A stretch of 43,801 nt of DNA from Elusimicrobiota bacterium (GTDB taxonomy: Bacteria; Elusimicrobiota; Elusimicrobia; UBA1565; JACRDR01). Below are positions 6,783-15,925 of the stretch, one piece after another. The notes beneath the pieces are model-generated. The model did not search any database. It had not been told where the DNA came from and saw only the letters and a program-made list of their open reading frames with translations. Position numbers and translations under genes: made by a program. The stretch is taken from contig JACQBA010000014.1 of NCBI GenBank assembly GCA_016194745.1, positions 1-43,801 on the forward strand, read 5' to 3'. Within the stretch, counting starts at the first letter, position 1. Each line of letters begins with the position of its first letter.

Positions 6783-7665
6783 CTTTCTTCTCCTCCGGCT
6801 TGCTCAGGTTCAGCTTTTCCCCGGGCTTGAGGCCGTCCAGGATCTCGATGTCGACCTCGTCCTTGAGCCCCGTCTTGACGAGCCGCCGCGACGGCGGGAC
6901 TTTGGGCGCCGGGCCCACGACGTACGCCACGTTCTTGTCGCCTTCCTCGAAGATCGCCTCGATGGGCGCCTTCACGATCCCCGTGCGCTCGGCGAGGACG
7001 ACTTCGACGCGCGCCGTCATGCCGGGGCGAAGCCGCGCGTCGGCGCCGTCGACTTCGACCTTCGTCTTGAAGATCTTCACTTTCTGCTCGTTGAACTCGG
7101 CGAGCGGGCTCATGAAGCTGATGATCCCCTTGAACGTCTCCGCGGGGAAGGCGTCCAAGTGGATCGACGCCGACTGCTTGAGAGAGAGCTTCGGGATGTC
7201 CACCTCGTTGACGTCGAGCTTGACCACCATGCGGCTCAGGTCGCCGATCGTCATGAGCACGGTCCCGGCGCCGAACTCGGCCAGTCCGGAGACGACCGAG
7301 TCGCCGACTTCAATGTTCCGCTTGATCACGGTCCCGTCCATCGTGGCGCGGACCTCGTAGGGTTGATAGCGCTCGGCCGCGGTCTGCCCGGGCTGCACGA
7401 CCGCCAGGAGCTGCCCCTTCCTCACCTCGTCGCCGGCCACGACCAGGAGCTTCGTGATGCGCCCCGTCACGTTCGATTTCACGTCGACCTTCATCTTGGG
7501 CTCGAGCTCGCCGACTTCTTGGAACTTCACGGTCAGGTTGCCCCGCGAGGCCTCGACCCAATCCTCCTTCTTGGGGGCGCGCTTCTTGCTCTTCCACGCC
7601 GCGCCCGCGCCGGCGGCGACGACGAGAACGGCGACCAAAGCGATCCACTTCTTTTTGCCTTTCAT
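6769..7665 (-). CDS. Periplasmic adaptor (HlyD/MacA family), apparently hairpin-less
   Basis: The 298-residue protein starts with a basic N terminus and one membrane anchor (about 6-24), followed by a lipoyl half-motif (SNVTGRITKLLVVAGDEV), a very short connector, the second lipoyl half (ATMDGTVIKRNIEVGDSV), a beta-barrel region and a C-terminal membrane-proximal domain. In MacA and most adaptors a long alpha-helical hairpin that docks onto TolC separates the two lipoyl halves; here only about 15 residues lie between them. Its place between a TolC gene and ABC genes makes an efflux adaptor role clear, but contact with TolC must differ. Starts within the stop codon of the TolC gene (ATGA) and overlaps the ATPase start. 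Confidence 0.88.
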   Translation of the reverse strand: MKGKKKWIALVAVLVVAAGAGAAWKSKKRAPKKEDWVEASRGNLTVKFQEVGELEPKMKVDVKSNVTGRITKLLVVAGDEVRKGQLLAVVQPGQTAAERYQPYEVRATMDGTVIKRNIEVGDSVVSGLAEFGAGTVLMTIGDLSRMVVKLDVNEVDIPKLSLKQSASIHLDAFPAETFKGIISFMSPLAEFNEQKVKIFKTKVEVDGADARLRPGMTARVEVVLAERTGIVKAPIEAIFEEGDKNVAYVVGPAPKVPPSRRLVKTGLKDEVDIEILDGLKPGEKLNLSKPEEKKDAKS

Positions 7666-8981
7666 CTCGATTCCTCCGGAAGTCCCAAGGGATTGAGGCC
7701 CACGCTCCTCTTGAGCTCAAATCTCGCGATATGGAAATTGTACAGCGACTGGATGGCCTCGAGCTGGACGCGCAGCAGGTTCGCCTGGGCGTCCACCACC
7801 TCGAGCACCGACGCGGCGCCGTTCTTGTAGCGCTCGGAGACGATGTTCAGGTCCTCTTTGGCCGCGGCCGCCTGCGTCTTGGAGATCTCGTAGATCCGCT
7901 GGTTCTTGTCGAGGTCCAGGAACGCGTCCGAGACCTCCTTGGACACGGTCCTGCGCGCCTTCTCGAGGTTCTGCTCGGCGATGCGCACGCCGGCGCCGGT
8001 GCGTCGGATCTCTTGATAGCGGCGGCCCCCGTCGAAGAACGCGAAGGACAGCCCCAAGTTCACCTGCCAATAGGGATTTCTGTTGGGGAACGCGGCGCCG
8101 GCCCCGAGCGGGATGCCCGTCACGGTGTAGTCGTAGAGGCCGTTGACGGTGAGCGCGGGCAGCAGATCGTGGAACGCGAAGTCGCGCCCGGCCTGGGCGC
8201 TACTCAGCTCGTCTTGCGCCTTGAGCATCTCCGGCCGGCGCGCGAGAGCGTCCTTGAGGTTCTGCGTCAAGTCCTCGCGCACGGGCTCGAAGGCGAGCTC
8301 GTCGGCGACGGTCGTCGGCTCGGACAGCGGCCGGGCCAGAAGGATGTTCAGCGCATGGAGCGCGGACGCCTTCGCCGACTCCTGGCGGATCAGCTCGATC
8401 TCGCTGCGCTTCATCTGGATCTGGGCGTTGAGGACGTCCGAATAGGAGCGTACGCCGGCCTTGAAGCGCGCCCGGGACAAGCCCGCGTGCTCCTGCTTCG
8501 ACTTGAGGTCCTCGCCCTGCGCCTCGATCGAACGGTCGCCGAGCAGGATGCCGAAGTACGCGCGGATCGTGTCGAGGACGATCCGGCGCCGCGCCTCCGC
8601 CAGCGTCTCGGCCGCGGCGGCCCGGTCCCAGCGCGCGGCCCGCCAGCGGTCGAAATCGCGAAAGCCGTTGAACACGTTCCAGGTGGCGGAGACCTCCGCG
8701 CTCCGAGTGCCGTACTCCCAGCGGTTTCCCTTGTTCCGGTTGCCGAATTGGTCGTACCCGAGCTGGGTCTGCTGGGCGGAGAAAGTCCCCTGCGGCGAAA
8801 ACGCCGAGAACGATTTGTAGAATTCGGCCGACGCTTGAGCGAGCCGGCCTTGGGCGACAGCGAGGTCCGGGGACTTCTCGAGAGCGATCCGCACGCAGTC
8901 CTTCAAGGACAGCGGCGCGGGCGGCTGGCCCGAGGACGGCGCCGCGGCGGCGATCAGGAAAAGCACTGCGAGATTCTTCAT
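7662..8981 (-). CDS. TolC-family outer membrane efflux protein
   Basis: From the ATG at 8981 the product has 439 residues with a signal peptide (MKNLAVLFLIAAAAPSSG) and two OEP repeats, the internally duplicated helical/beta structure of TolC. Typical pieces are LSLKDCVRIALEKSPDLAVAQ near the start of the first repeat, VRSYSDVLNAQIQMKRSEIEL, and ASVLEVVDAQANLLRVQLEA at the end of the second. It forms the outer membrane exit duct. The longer frame from 9047 is rejected because TATAAT (9051-9046) overlaps that ATG, placing transcription start downstream of it. It is the first gene of the five-gene operon. Confidence 0.92.
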   Translation of the reverse strand: MKNLAVLFLIAAAAPSSGQPPAPLSLKDCVRIALEKSPDLAVAQGRLAQASAEFYKSFSAFSPQGTFSAQQTQLGYDQFGNRNKGNRWEYGTRSAEVSATWNVFNGFRDFDRWRAARWDRAAAAETLAEARRRIVLDTIRAYFGILLGDRSIEAQGEDLKSKQEHAGLSRARFKAGVRSYSDVLNAQIQMKRSEIELIRQESAKASALHALNILLARPLSEPTTVADELAFEPVREDLTQNLKDALARRPEMLKAQDELSSAQAGRDFAFHDLLPALTVNGLYDYTVTGIPLGAGAAFPNRNPYWQVNLGLSFAFFDGGRRYQEIRRTGAGVRIAEQNLEKARRTVSKEVSDAFLDLDKNQRIYEISKTQAAAAKEDLNIVSERYKNGAASVLEVVDAQANLLRVQLEAIQSLYNFHIARFELKRSVGLNPLGLPEESR

Positions 8982-9045
8982 GCGCGAATCGCCGCGGCCG
9001 GCGGAGAGAGACTCCGAAGGGGGGGTGCGGCCGGGCGAGAAGCCC

Positions 9046-9051
9046 ATTATA
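9046..9051 (-). promoter_or_regulatory. -10 element (TATAAT) of the efflux operon
   Basis: A consensus TATAAT reads leftwards about 65 bases before the TolC start at 8981. The region at -35 matches poorly, so an activator may be required. This site decides the TolC start. Confidence 0.5.
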
Positions 9052-9153
9052 CCACGCCACCGGAAGGCGCCGACGGATCGCCGTCAAGGCCGCCGATTGA
9101 CGCCGGTCAAGCGGGACCCGCCGACGATCCCCGGCTTTCGGCCTACGGCGGCC

Positions 9154-9161
9154 TGGGCCCA
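9154..9161. promoter_or_regulatory. TGGGCCCA palindrome upstream of an exported-protein gene
   Basis: This 8-base palindrome lies 55 bases (start of -10 minus end of motif) upstream of TATACT at 9216. The identical motif at the identical distance precedes the PLD gene (18032-18039), and it also occurs before 32981. It may be a regulator binding site. Confidence 0.35.
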
Positions 9162-9215
9162 ATGCAATCGGGAAGATGCCCTGTTCGGCTCTCACGGACC
9201 GAGGCGCTGAGAACC

Positions 9216-9221
9216 TATACT
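9216..9221 (+). promoter_or_regulatory. -10 element (TATACT) of the exported-protein gene
   Basis: TATACT lies 28 bases before the GTG start at 9250, leaving a leader of about 20 bases that contains the GGAGG ribosome binding site. No good -35 is seen. Confidence 0.45.
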
Positions 9222-9249
9222 GCCTGCGCAGTTCGCCATGGAGGCACGC

Positions 9250-10149
9250 GTGAATAACCCCCTCGCCGCCGTGTTGGTCGCCGCCGCTCTCGCGCCGCTC
9301 GCCCACGCGCAGCGGGCGTCGATCGAGCTGACCCCGCCCGCGCTCGTCCCCTCCGCCGCGAGCCTCAGCGGTCTCGGAGCCGCGACCATGTCCGGAGGAT
9401 CCCTCGGACTCCAAGGCCTCGGGCTCCAGACGCCGGCCTCCGTTTCGCCCTCCCCCGCGCTGGCGGCGGCGACGCTCGGATCCGCCTCGATCTCGCCGCT
9501 CGTCGAATCGCGCGGCCTGAAGCTCGAGACCGCCGGCCTTGCGGCGGAGCCCTCGCTCGGAGCCCGCTCGATCCTCGGCGGCCTCCGCCGATCGGCGCGC
9601 GCCGTCAAGGACGACGACGCGAGGACGCTCGACAGGCTGTACTCCGATCCCGCCCAGCCGCGCTCGCTCGAGATCCGCGTCGGTCCTCCGACGTCCCTGC
9701 CGGGCCGCCGCTACTCGCCGCCCATCGACGAGCCCCCCGCCCGCGCCTCGGGCGGCTCCGAGACGATCACCATCGAGGACAACACCAAGACTCCGACCGA
9801 GATCCGCACGGTCCGCCGCGACCAGCTCGAGCCCTCCACCTCCTTCTCCGCGGAGGGCCGGCTCAACGAGAGCGAGCGCGCCGCCCTGGAAAGCCGATTG
9901 ACGAACCGGGCGATCACGATGGCCCGGGAGCGCTTCGAGCGCGACGGGCGCATCCGCGAACGCGTTCGGAACGTCCATCTCTCGCCGACTCCGTTCTACT
10001 ACGACGCCGAGACGGGACAACTGGACGCCTGGACCGGCCGGGTGCGGGTCAGCGGCAAGGGCGGACTCTGGATGGAGTACGAGTACCGCTACGATACTCT
10101 CTCCGGCGGACTTACGCTGGGCTCGGTCTCGAGCAGCGACGGGCGCTGA
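9250..10149 (+). CDS. Exported protein of unknown function with low-complexity N-terminal spacer
   Basis: The GTG at 9250 is preferred over an in-frame ATG at 9238, because GGAGG (9240-9244) ends 5 bases before it and the signal peptide (MNNPLAAVLVAAALAPLAHA) then starts properly. After cleavage comes a spacer of about 80 residues dominated by Ser, Gly, Leu, Ala and Pro (for example SLSGLGAATMSGGSLGLQ), the same style as in the three big exported proteins at 18109-26897. The remainder (about 100-299) is charged and mostly soluble, with a C-terminal beta-rich piece (WMEYEYRYDTLSGGLTLG). No family is recognised. Its stop abuts the stop of the convergent helicase gene with no gap. Confidence 0.8.
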   Translation: MNNPLAAVLVAAALAPLAHAQRASIELTPPALVPSAASLSGLGAATMSGGSLGLQGLGLQTPASVSPSPALAAATLGSASISPLVESRGLKLETAGLAAEPSLGARSILGGLRRSARAVKDDDARTLDRLYSDPAQPRSLEIRVGPPTSLPGRRYSPPIDEPPARASGGSETITIEDNTKTPTEIRTVRRDQLEPSTSFSAEGRLNESERAALESRLTNRAITMARERFERDGRIRERVRNVHLSPTPFYYDAETGQLDAWTGRVRVSGKGGLWMEYEYRYDTLSGGLTLGSVSSSDGR

Positions 10150-11379
10150 CTACCTAAAGCGCCGTCCGCTCGAGCGCGCGATGCGCCGGCGGATGCGGAA
10201 GTGCGACGAGACCGGCGCCTTGTAGGTCACGAGCTTCGGCGGCACTTTATAAGGAAAGTCCGGCAGCACGGCGCGAGGGATGCTCGTCCCGATGTAGCGC
10301 TCGATCGCGGTGATGAAGCGCTCCTCCTCCCGGTCCATCAGCGTCACGGCGTCGCCGACGCGGAACGCGCGCCCCGTGCGGCCGATGCGGTGTACGTAAT
10401 CCTCCGCGTATTCGGGCACGTCGAAATTGAACACGTGGCTCACGTGGTCCACGTCGATCCCGCGCGAGGCGATATCGGTCGCCACGAGGATTTGGTGCTT
10501 CATGTCGCGAAAGTCCTCCATCGCGCGCGTGCGCTGCGACTGCGACAGGTTCGAATGCAGCACGGTCGCCGGGATGCCGCGCGTGAGAAGGAAGCGGACG
10601 ACGCGGTCCGCGCGGGCCTTCGTCCGCGTGAAGACGAGGCCCGAGGTGATCTGCGTCTTCGTGATGAGGGCGTGCAGGAGATCGAACTTCTGATCGGCGC
10701 CGACGGGATAGAGGATCTGGGTGATGCCCGCGGCGGGCGACGCGGGCCGGTCGACCTCGATGCGCACGGGCGCGTGCATGAACTCGGGGACCGCGCGCTC
10801 TATCTCGGGCGGCACGGTCGCGGAGAACATCAATGTCTGGCGCTCGCGCGGCAGCATCTGCATGATGCGCCGGATATCGGGCATGAATCCCATGTCGAGC
10901 ATGCGGTCGGCCTCGTCCAGGACCGCGACCTGCACGTTCTTCAGCGACATCGTCCGGCTGCGGACGTGGTCCAGGAGACGGCCGGGAGTCGCCACGACGA
11001 TCTCCGCTCCCCGCTTAAGCTCCTGCGTTTGATTGTGGAAGCTCGCCCCGCCGATGACGAGGACGCATTTTATCGGCGAGAACCGGACGAGGTCCCGCAC
11101 GGCGGTCTCGACCTGGGCGGCGAGCTCGCGCGTCGGCACGAGGATCATCGCGCGGACGATCGGCGGACCCGCCAGACGCTTGTCCCGGAGAAGCCGATCG
11201 AGCAGCGGCAGGACGAAGGCGACCGTCTTTCCGCTGCCCGTCTGCGCGGACCCGAGCACGTCTTTGCCCTCCATGGCCGGAGGGATCGCTTTGGTCTGGA
11301 TGGGCGTAGGCGCGGTGAATCCCATCGCGCGCACCGCCTGATGGAGCTCGGGAAGGAGAGGAAACTGCGAGAATGGCAC
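10150..11379 (-). CDS. rhlE: DEAD-box RNA helicase, RhlE-like
   Basis: The product is an ATP-dependent RNA helicase with all core motifs: Q motif GFTAPTPIQ (about 20-28), motif I AQTGSGKT (45-52), PTRELAAQ, VLDEADRMLDMGF (near 154), FSATVP, FTRTKARADRV, and ATDIASRGIDVDHV with YVHRIGRTGRA. The C terminus is short and basic, as in RhlE. RhlE-type helicases act in ribosome assembly and RNA turnover. The start is taken as GTG at 11379 (reading VPFSQFPLLPELHQAV); the open frame continues far upstream only because of high GC. A TAGAAT at 11390-11385 would start transcription at about this codon. Convergent with the upstream exported-protein gene, with stop codons directly adjacent. Confidence 0.92.
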   Translation of the reverse strand: MPFSQFPLLPELHQAVRAMGFTAPTPIQTKAIPPAMEGKDVLGSAQTGSGKTVAFVLPLLDRLLRDKRLAGPPIVRAMILVPTRELAAQVETAVRDLVRFSPIKCVLVIGGASFHNQTQELKRGAEIVVATPGRLLDHVRSRTMSLKNVQVAVLDEADRMLDMGFMPDIRRIMQMLPRERQTLMFSATVPPEIERAVPEFMHAPVRIEVDRPASPAAGITQILYPVGADQKFDLLHALITKTQITSGLVFTRTKARADRVVRFLLTRGIPATVLHSNLSQSQRTRAMEDFRDMKHQILVATDIASRGIDVDHVSHVFNFDVPEYAEDYVHRIGRTGRAFRVGDAVTLMDREEERFITAIERYIGTSIPRAVLPDFPYKVPPKLVTYKAPVSSHFRIRRRIARSSGRRFR

Positions 11380-11384
11380 GATCA

Positions 11385-11390
11385 ATTCTA
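11385..11390 (-). promoter_or_regulatory. -10-like element (TAGAAT) at the helicase start
   Basis: TAGAAT reads leftwards 5 bases before the GTG at 11379, so the transcript would begin at or within a base of the start codon. It overlaps the putative -35 of the divergent FecR gene. Confidence 0.35.
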
Positions 11391-11417
11391 ACAAAATGAG
11401 GGCTGAAACGATATAAT
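11388..11417 (+). promoter_or_regulatory. Promoter of the FecR-domain gene
   Basis: CTAACA (11388-11393), an 18-base spacer, then TATAAT (11412-11417). The leader of about 28 bases contains AAGGAG, 6 bases before the ATG at 11452. Confidence 0.5.
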
Positions 11418-11451
11418 GCCGAGGACGCGGACGGAACCGAAGGAGCACTCC

Positions 11452-12174
11452 ATGAAGACTTACGGACGTTTTTTCACGACGCTCGCGCTGGCGGCGATCC
11501 TCGCGCGCCCGACGAGCGCCCAAGCCCGCAAGAGCATCGGGGTGCTCAAGGACGTGAAAGGGTCCGTGACGCTCGCGGGCGGCAAGCGGATCGCAGGCAG
11601 CGGCGCGGCCCTCTTCCCCGGCGACCGGATCAAGACGGGGACCGACGGCATCGCGCACGTCGCCTTCGATCTGGGCGCGGTGCTCCTCATTAAGGAGAAC
11701 TCCGACGTGACGCTGGACGGCCCGAGCAAGAAGCCCGCGGTCGACTTCAAGATCGGCGAGTTCCTGATCGGCCTCGCCCGCAAGCTCCAGGCCGGAGAGC
11801 GCTTTCGCGTCAAGACGCCGGAGGCGGTCGCGTCGGTCCGCGGGACGCTCGTGTGGGGAAAGACGCAGGACGGCGTCACGTCGTTCGCCGGATTCTCCGG
11901 AAAGGTGGCCGTCACGGCGAACGGAAAGACCGTACGCCTCAAGCCCGGCGAGCAGACGAGCGTCGTCTCCAGGAAGCCGCCGGAGGGGCTGGCGGGAAGC
12001 CTGCGGGGGCAAGGCCCCGGAGCCGGAGGAGGCGGGAGCGCGGCGGCGCAGCAGCCGGCCCCCGACGGCCCGGAGCCCCCCAAGCCTCACGCCGTGCCGC
12101 TCGATTTCCTCAAGACCTTCTCGATCAACGGCTCCATCCAAGACCTAGACAAGCTCGTCGATCATCCCAAGTGA
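11452..12174 (+). CDS. Exported FecR-domain protein
   Basis: The ATG at 11452 is supported by AAGGAG 6 bases upstream. The 240-residue product has a signal peptide (cleavage after TSAQA, about residue 24) and a FecR-type domain (about 28-170): KDVKGSVTLAGG, LFPGDRIKTG, HVAFDLGAVLLIKENSDVTL, FRVKTPEAVASVRGTLVW and LKPGEQTSVV. The last third is Gly/Ala/Pro-rich. FecR proteins in siderophore systems are anti-sigma factors with a membrane segment; this one lacks a cytoplasmic part and no sigma gene is near, so it is more like the stand-alone exported FecR proteins. The stop overlaps the next gene (GTGA). Confidence 0.88.
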   Translation: MKTYGRFFTTLALAAILARPTSAQARKSIGVLKDVKGSVTLAGGKRIAGSGAALFPGDRIKTGTDGIAHVAFDLGAVLLIKENSDVTLDGPSKKPAVDFKIGEFLIGLARKLQAGERFRVKTPEAVASVRGTLVWGKTQDGVTSFAGFSGKVAVTANGKTVRLKPGEQTSVVSRKPPEGLAGSLRGQGPGAGGGGSAAAQQPAPDGPEPPKPHAVPLDFLKTFSINGSIQDLDKLVDHPK

Positions 12175-12479
12175 GCGTCCGAAAGGGCGGCGTCTGCTGG
12201 AACTGCGCCGGGACCTTGGAGGCCGGGGAGTATCGCCGCGGCGAGTCGTGCGGCAATTGCCGATTCGATACGCGCTCGTGCAGAAACTGCGAGCTCTACG
12301 ACCCGAACTTCAACAATCATTGCCGCGAGTCCGCGGCCGAGCCGGTCGCGAACAAGGAATCCTCGAACTTTTGCGAGTACTTCCAGCCGAACGCCAAGCC
12401 CAAGGGGGCGGGCTCGACCGCCCGCACGCCCGGCGCCGGAAAGGCCGCCTTCGACGCCCTGTTCAAGAAGAAGGATTGA
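12171..12479 (+). CDS. Small Cys-rich, probably zinc-binding protein
   Basis: The GTG at 12171 overlaps the FecR stop by 4 bases. The 102-residue product contains CWNC near the N terminus, CGNCRF, CRNCELYDPNFNNHCRE, and later NFCEYFQ: a cluster of eight cysteines plus a histidine that suggests one or two zinc-binding sites. Short proteins with the CxxCxxYDPxxxxxCRE and NFCxYF pattern are widespread but uncharacterised in my memory. No signal peptide is visible, so it is probably cytoplasmic despite its exported partner. Ends 6 bases before the convergent EVE gene. Confidence 0.8.
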   Translation: MSVRKGGVCWNCAGTLEAGEYRRGESCGNCRFDTRSCRNCELYDPNFNNHCRESAAEPVANKESSNFCEYFQPNAKPKGAGSTARTPGAGKAAFDALFKKKD

Positions 12480-12485
12480 GCGCGC

Positions 12486-12941
12486 CTAGCGCCTGCCGCA
12501 GATCCCGACGATCAGGTTCCATTCGGCCGAGGCCACCGGCTGGACCGACAACCGGCCGCGCGTCACGAGCACCATCTCCCGCAGCGGCTTGATTCCCTTG
12601 ATCTCCTGGAGCGTCAGCGGCCGCGGGAACTCCCGCACGAATCGGACGTCCACCTGCGACCACCTGGGGTCCTTGGGATTGGAGCTGTCGTCGTAGTAGT
12701 GGCTCTTGGGATCGAACTGCGTCGGGTCGGGGTAGGCTTCCTTGACGATCTCGACCTCGCCGACGATGCAGGGCGGATCGGCGTTCGAGTGGTAGAAGAA
12801 CGCTCGATCCCCTTTCCGCATCGCGCGCAGAAAATTCCGCGCCTGGAAATTGCGCACGCCGTCCCACCCGGACGTTCCTTTCGCCATCAAATCCCAAATG
12901 GAGAACACGTCCGGCTCGGATTTCATCAACCAGTGCTTCAC
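12486..12941 (-). CDS. EVE-domain protein
   Basis: The 151-residue protein is a complete EVE domain (PUA-like fold): it opens [16 protein letters not shown], continues [17 protein letters not shown] and [23 protein letters not shown], and ends with [19 protein letters not shown] domains bind modified bases in nucleic acids; free-standing bacterial members such as this are of unknown target. The start is GTG at 12941, overlapping the YyaL stop (GTGA), so it is the last gene of a coupled methyltransferase-YyaL-EVE unit. Confidence 0.92.
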   Translation of the reverse strand: MKHWLMKSEPDVFSIWDLMAKGTSGWDGVRNFQARNFLRAMRKGDRAFFYHSNADPPCIVGEVEIVKEAYPDPTQFDPKSHYYDDSSNPKDPRWSQVDVRFVREFPRPLTLQEIKGIKPLREMVLVTRGRLSVQPVASAEWNLIVGICGRR

Positions 12942-15049
12942 GTGGCAAGAAGGGATTCGAGGGCGGCCGGCTCGTTCACGGAGAGCTTGCAGGCGAAATT
13001 AACGCACACATACGCCGCCGCCTTGCCGTCGGACGGGGTCATGTCCTTGAGGAAAGGCGTCCGCCGGGACAGCATCTGCTGGTTGATGCCGCCGTCCGCG
13101 AGGATGACGATGCTGTTGGGCAGGAAGCGCCGGCGCACGACCCGCAGAAGCGCTTGCGTGTCGGCCGCCCCCGGCTCGCCGGCGATGACGATCTGGCGCG
13201 GCTTGTCGCGCAAGGACCCGAGGGCCGTCAGCATCTGCGGCAGGGCCCGCGGACGGGTCGTCAGGGTCGCGGAAAACCGCGCCAGCGTCTTCTCGGCGGC
13301 GTCTTGATAGTCCAAGCGGGCGGCATACTGGGACAGGCGCAGCAGGTTCGTCGCCATGACCGAGCTCGCGGACGGCTCCACGTTGTCCATCTCCTCCATG
13401 ATCCTCGCGAGCAGGTTGGGATCGTGGTCCTTGGAGGTCATGAAGAACCCGCCCTTGTCCGTGTCGTAGAAAAGACGGCAGGCCTCGTCCGCGAGCGTCT
13501 CCGCCCGCGCCAACCAGCACGCGTCGAACGACGACTCGTAGAGATCGATGAAGCCTTGGACGATGAACGCGTAGTCGTCCGCGGTGCCCGCGATCGCCCG
13601 CTCTCCGTTGCGCCAACGGCGGTAGAGGCGGCGCATGTCGGGATCGTAGAGCTTCTCCTGAATGAACCGCCCCGCCTCGAGCGCCGCCTCGAGAAACGAT
13701 TTGTCGTCGAGCACCGACGCCGCCTTCGACAAAGCCGAAAGCATGAGGCCGTTCCAGGACGCGAGGACCTTGTCGTCGAGGTGCGGCCGCGGCCTCTTGT
13801 TGCGAATCTCAAGAAGCTTCGCTTTCGCCGCGTCCACGGAGGCGTCCGCGGGAGCCCCCGCCTCCGCGAGAAACAAGATGTTCTTGCCCGAGAACTCGCC
13901 GTGAGGGTCGCTCTGGGCGTTGCCGTCCGGCTCGACGCCGTATCGCCGGCAGAAGCGTTCGCCGACGTCGGCGCCCAGGGCCTCGACCACCTCGGCCTTG
14001 GTCCATAGGTAGAACGCGCCCTCGGTGCGGTGGATGTGGCCGTGGTCCTCGACCTTCCCCGCCAGCTCCGGCGGCAGGCTGTCGGCGTCCTCGGCGGAAT
14101 AGAACCCGCCGTCCTTATGCCTCAAGTCCCGAAGCACGTACTCGATGGCCGCCCGGGCGGTGCGCGCGAACTCCTCGTCGCCCGTGATCTGGTAGGCGTC
14201 GAGGTACACCGACGCGAGTTGGGCGTTGTCGTAGAGCATCTTCTCGAAATGGGGGATATGCCAGCGCTCGTCGGTGGAATAGCGGTGAAAGCCGCCTCCC
14301 AGATGATCCTGGATGCCGCCCCGCGCCATCTTCCGAAGCGTGTTGATCGACATGTCGAGCGCGTCTTTCTCCTGGGTGCGCGCCCAATAACGCATGAGGA
14401 ACATGTGGTCGACGGGCATCGGAAACTTGGGAGCGCCGCCGAATCCGCCTTCGACGGCGTCGTAGGTGGACTTGTAGGACTCGAACCCGCGCTTCAACGC
14501 CGACTCCCCCGCCAGGCCCCGCACCTGCGCCTCGCCCGCGGCGTACTCCCGGATCGCCTGGGTCAGCTTTTCCCCGGACTCGGCCAGCGTCTCGCGGTCC
14601 CGGCTCCAGAGGTCGGCGATCTTCTCCAGCACCTCCCCGAATCCCGGCCGTCCCCACATGGAGTCCGGCGGGAAATAGGTGCCGCCGTAAAACGGCTTGA
14701 GCTCGGGAGTCAGGAAGGCGTTGAGCGGCCATCCGCCCTGGCCGGTCAGTATCTGCACCGCGGTCATGTAGATGCGGTCGACGTCCGGCCGCTCCTCGCG
14801 ATCCACTTTGATCGGGACGAAATTGCGGTTGAGCTTCTCGGCGATGGACTCGCTGGAGAAGGACTCCCGCTCCATCACGTGGCACCAGTGGCACGTCGAG
14901 TAGCCGATCGAGAGAAAGACCGGCTTGTTCTCCTTTCGGGCTTTCGAGAAGGCCTCCTCTCCCCAGGGAAACCAATCCACGGGGTTCCCGGCGTGCTGCT
15001 GAAGATACGGGCTCTTTTCGCCGGCGAGCCGGTTCGGCGCCGACCTCAC
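12938..15049 (-). CDS. Thioredoxin-domain protein, YyaL/SSP411 (DUF255) family
   Basis: The 703-residue protein begins [21 protein letters not shown], the family hallmark, followed by a thioredoxin-like domain with the active-site motif STCHWCHVM (Cys53, Cys56) and [18 protein letters not shown]. The larger C-terminal part (about 190-690) is an alpha/alpha-barrel related to six-hairpin glycosidases, with [15 protein letters not shown] and [13 protein letters not shown]. The role of YyaL/SSP411 proteins is not settled. The start is GTG at 15049, overlapping the methyltransferase stop (GTGA); the open frame continues upstream to 15907 only as a shadow of that gene. Confidence 0.93.
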   Translation of the reverse strand: MRSAPNRLAGEKSPYLQQHAGNPVDWFPWGEEAFSKARKENKPVFLSIGYSTCHWCHVMERESFSSESIAEKLNRNFVPIKVDREERPDVDRIYMTAVQILTGQGGWPLNAFLTPELKPFYGGTYFPPDSMWGRPGFGEVLEKIADLWSRDRETLAESGEKLTQAIREYAAGEAQVRGLAGESALKRGFESYKSTYDAVEGGFGGAPKFPMPVDHMFLMRYWARTQEKDALDMSINTLRKMARGGIQDHLGGGFHRYSTDERWHIPHFEKMLYDNAQLASVYLDAYQITGDEEFARTARAAIEYVLRDLRHKDGGFYSAEDADSLPPELAGKVEDHGHIHRTEGAFYLWTKAEVVEALGADVGERFCRRYGVEPDGNAQSDPHGEFSGKNILFLAEAGAPADASVDAAKAKLLEIRNKRPRPHLDDKVLASWNGLMLSALSKAASVLDDKSFLEAALEAGRFIQEKLYDPDMRRLYRRWRNGERAIAGTADDYAFIVQGFIDLYESSFDACWLARAETLADEACRLFYDTDKGGFFMTSKDHDPNLLARIMEEMDNVEPSASSVMATNLLRLSQYAARLDYQDAAEKTLARFSATLTTRPRALPQMLTALGSLRDKPRQIVIAGEPGAADTQALLRVVRRRFLPNSIVILADGGINQQMLSRRTPFLKDMTPSDGKAAAYVCVNFACKLSVNEPAALESLLAT

Positions 15050-15840
15050 GCGGCCCCCTTTCGCGCGATGAGGAGCATCCGCCGGCTGCGCTCGGCGTCG
15101 AACGGCGAGCCGTCGAGCCCGCCGAAAGACCGCTCGAGCCGCAGACCCGCCTTGCGGAAGGCGGCCGCGAAGGACTCTCGCGAGCGGAGGCGGAAGAAGG
15201 AGGTCATTTCGCGGCGGCCTTGCTTGGTGAAGAATATCCAGTCCGTGACGACGGCGCGCTGCTTGCGCAGGAGACGCGGATCCTCGAGCGTCAGGACGCC
15301 GTCGGCGACCTGGCCCCAATGGGTGACCGGCCAACCCTTCCTGAGGGACGTGTCCAGGTGCTCGTAAATGAAATCCCCGTTGACGATCTCGATCGCGAAC
15401 ACCCCCCCCGGCTTGAGCGCGCGGCCGATGCCGCGCAGCACGCGGTCGTCGTCGGAACCGCGCGTGAAGTAGCCGAAGCTGGAGAACAGGTTGATCGCGG
15501 CGTCGAATTCGGGCCGGAACGGCAGCCGGCGCATGTCGCCGCGCACCCACCGCACGTCCGCGCGCGCCTTTCGAGCCTCCCGCCTCGCCTCGGCGAGGTA
15601 CCGGGACGAGTAGTCGAAGCCGGTGGCCAAGATCCCGCTCTTGGAGAACTCGATGGAATGCCGCCCCGTGCCGCAGGCGACGTCCAAGAGCTTCGCCCCG
15701 CGGCGAAGCCCCAGCGCTCGCCGGAGGAACGCGACCTCGCTCCTGGTCCGGCGCCGCCATTCGGGCTTGCGCGTCGCTTCGATCAACGGATAGGCGCCCC
15801 CTCCGAACGCCGACCGCCACCAATTTCCAAGCATGTCCAC
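15046..15840 (-). CDS. Class I SAM-dependent methyltransferase
   Basis: The product of up to 264 residues contains motif [19 protein letters not shown] (about 48-65), motif II around [24 protein letters not shown] and [15 protein letters not shown] (motif III region). Substrate is unknown. Two starts are possible: GTG 15840 or ATG 15834. A TTGCGT-17-TTTAAT promoter predicts transcription start near 15842, which leaves a leader of only 2 or 8 bases. It is the first gene of the unit with YyaL and EVE, translationally coupled by 4-base overlaps. Confidence 0.9.
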   Translation of the reverse strand: MDMLGNWWRSAFGGGAYPLIEATRKPEWRRRTRSEVAFLRRALGLRRGAKLLDVACGTGRHSIEFSKSGILATGFDYSSRYLAEARREARKARADVRWVRGDMRRLPFRPEFDAAINLFSSFGYFTRGSDDDRVLRGIGRALKPGGVFAIEIVNGDFIYEHLDTSLRKGWPVTHWGQVADGVLTLEDPRLLRKQRAVVTDWIFFTKQGRREMTSFFRLRSRESFAAAFRKAGLRLERSFGGLDGSPFDAERSRRMLLIARKGAA

Positions 15841-15848
15841 GGGACCCC

Positions 15849-15877
15849 ATTAAAGGTTTTCCCGACGAGAAACGCAA
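15849..15877 (-). promoter_or_regulatory. Promoter of the methyltransferase-YyaL-EVE unit
   Basis: On the minus strand TTGCGT (15877-15872), 17-base spacer, TTTAAT (15854-15849). Back to back with the divergent TPR promoter. Confidence 0.5.
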
Positions 15878-15888
15878 TGGAGCCGGGC

Positions 15889-15917
15889 TTGAAAATTCCT
15901 CATTCACAGTCTATAGT
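15889..15917 (+). promoter_or_regulatory. Promoter of the TPR gene, leaderless geometry
   Basis: TTGAAA (15889-15894), a 17-base spacer, then TATAGT (15912-15917). The expected start, about 15924, is 2 bases before the ATG at 15926, with no room for a ribosome binding site. Confidence 0.65.
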
Positions 15918-15925
15918 ATGTCTAT

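Noticed and set aside
8200..10020. 606-codon minus-strand open frame
   Set aside because: It is an antisense and out-of-frame shadow of the TolC and exported-protein genes. Arg/Gly/Ala-rich composition and no motifs; long shadows are expected at this GC content.
14115..14975. Alternative minus-strand frame in the YyaL gene
   Set aside because: Arg/Gly-rich shadow; the true frame shows the CHWCHVM motif and the complete family pattern.
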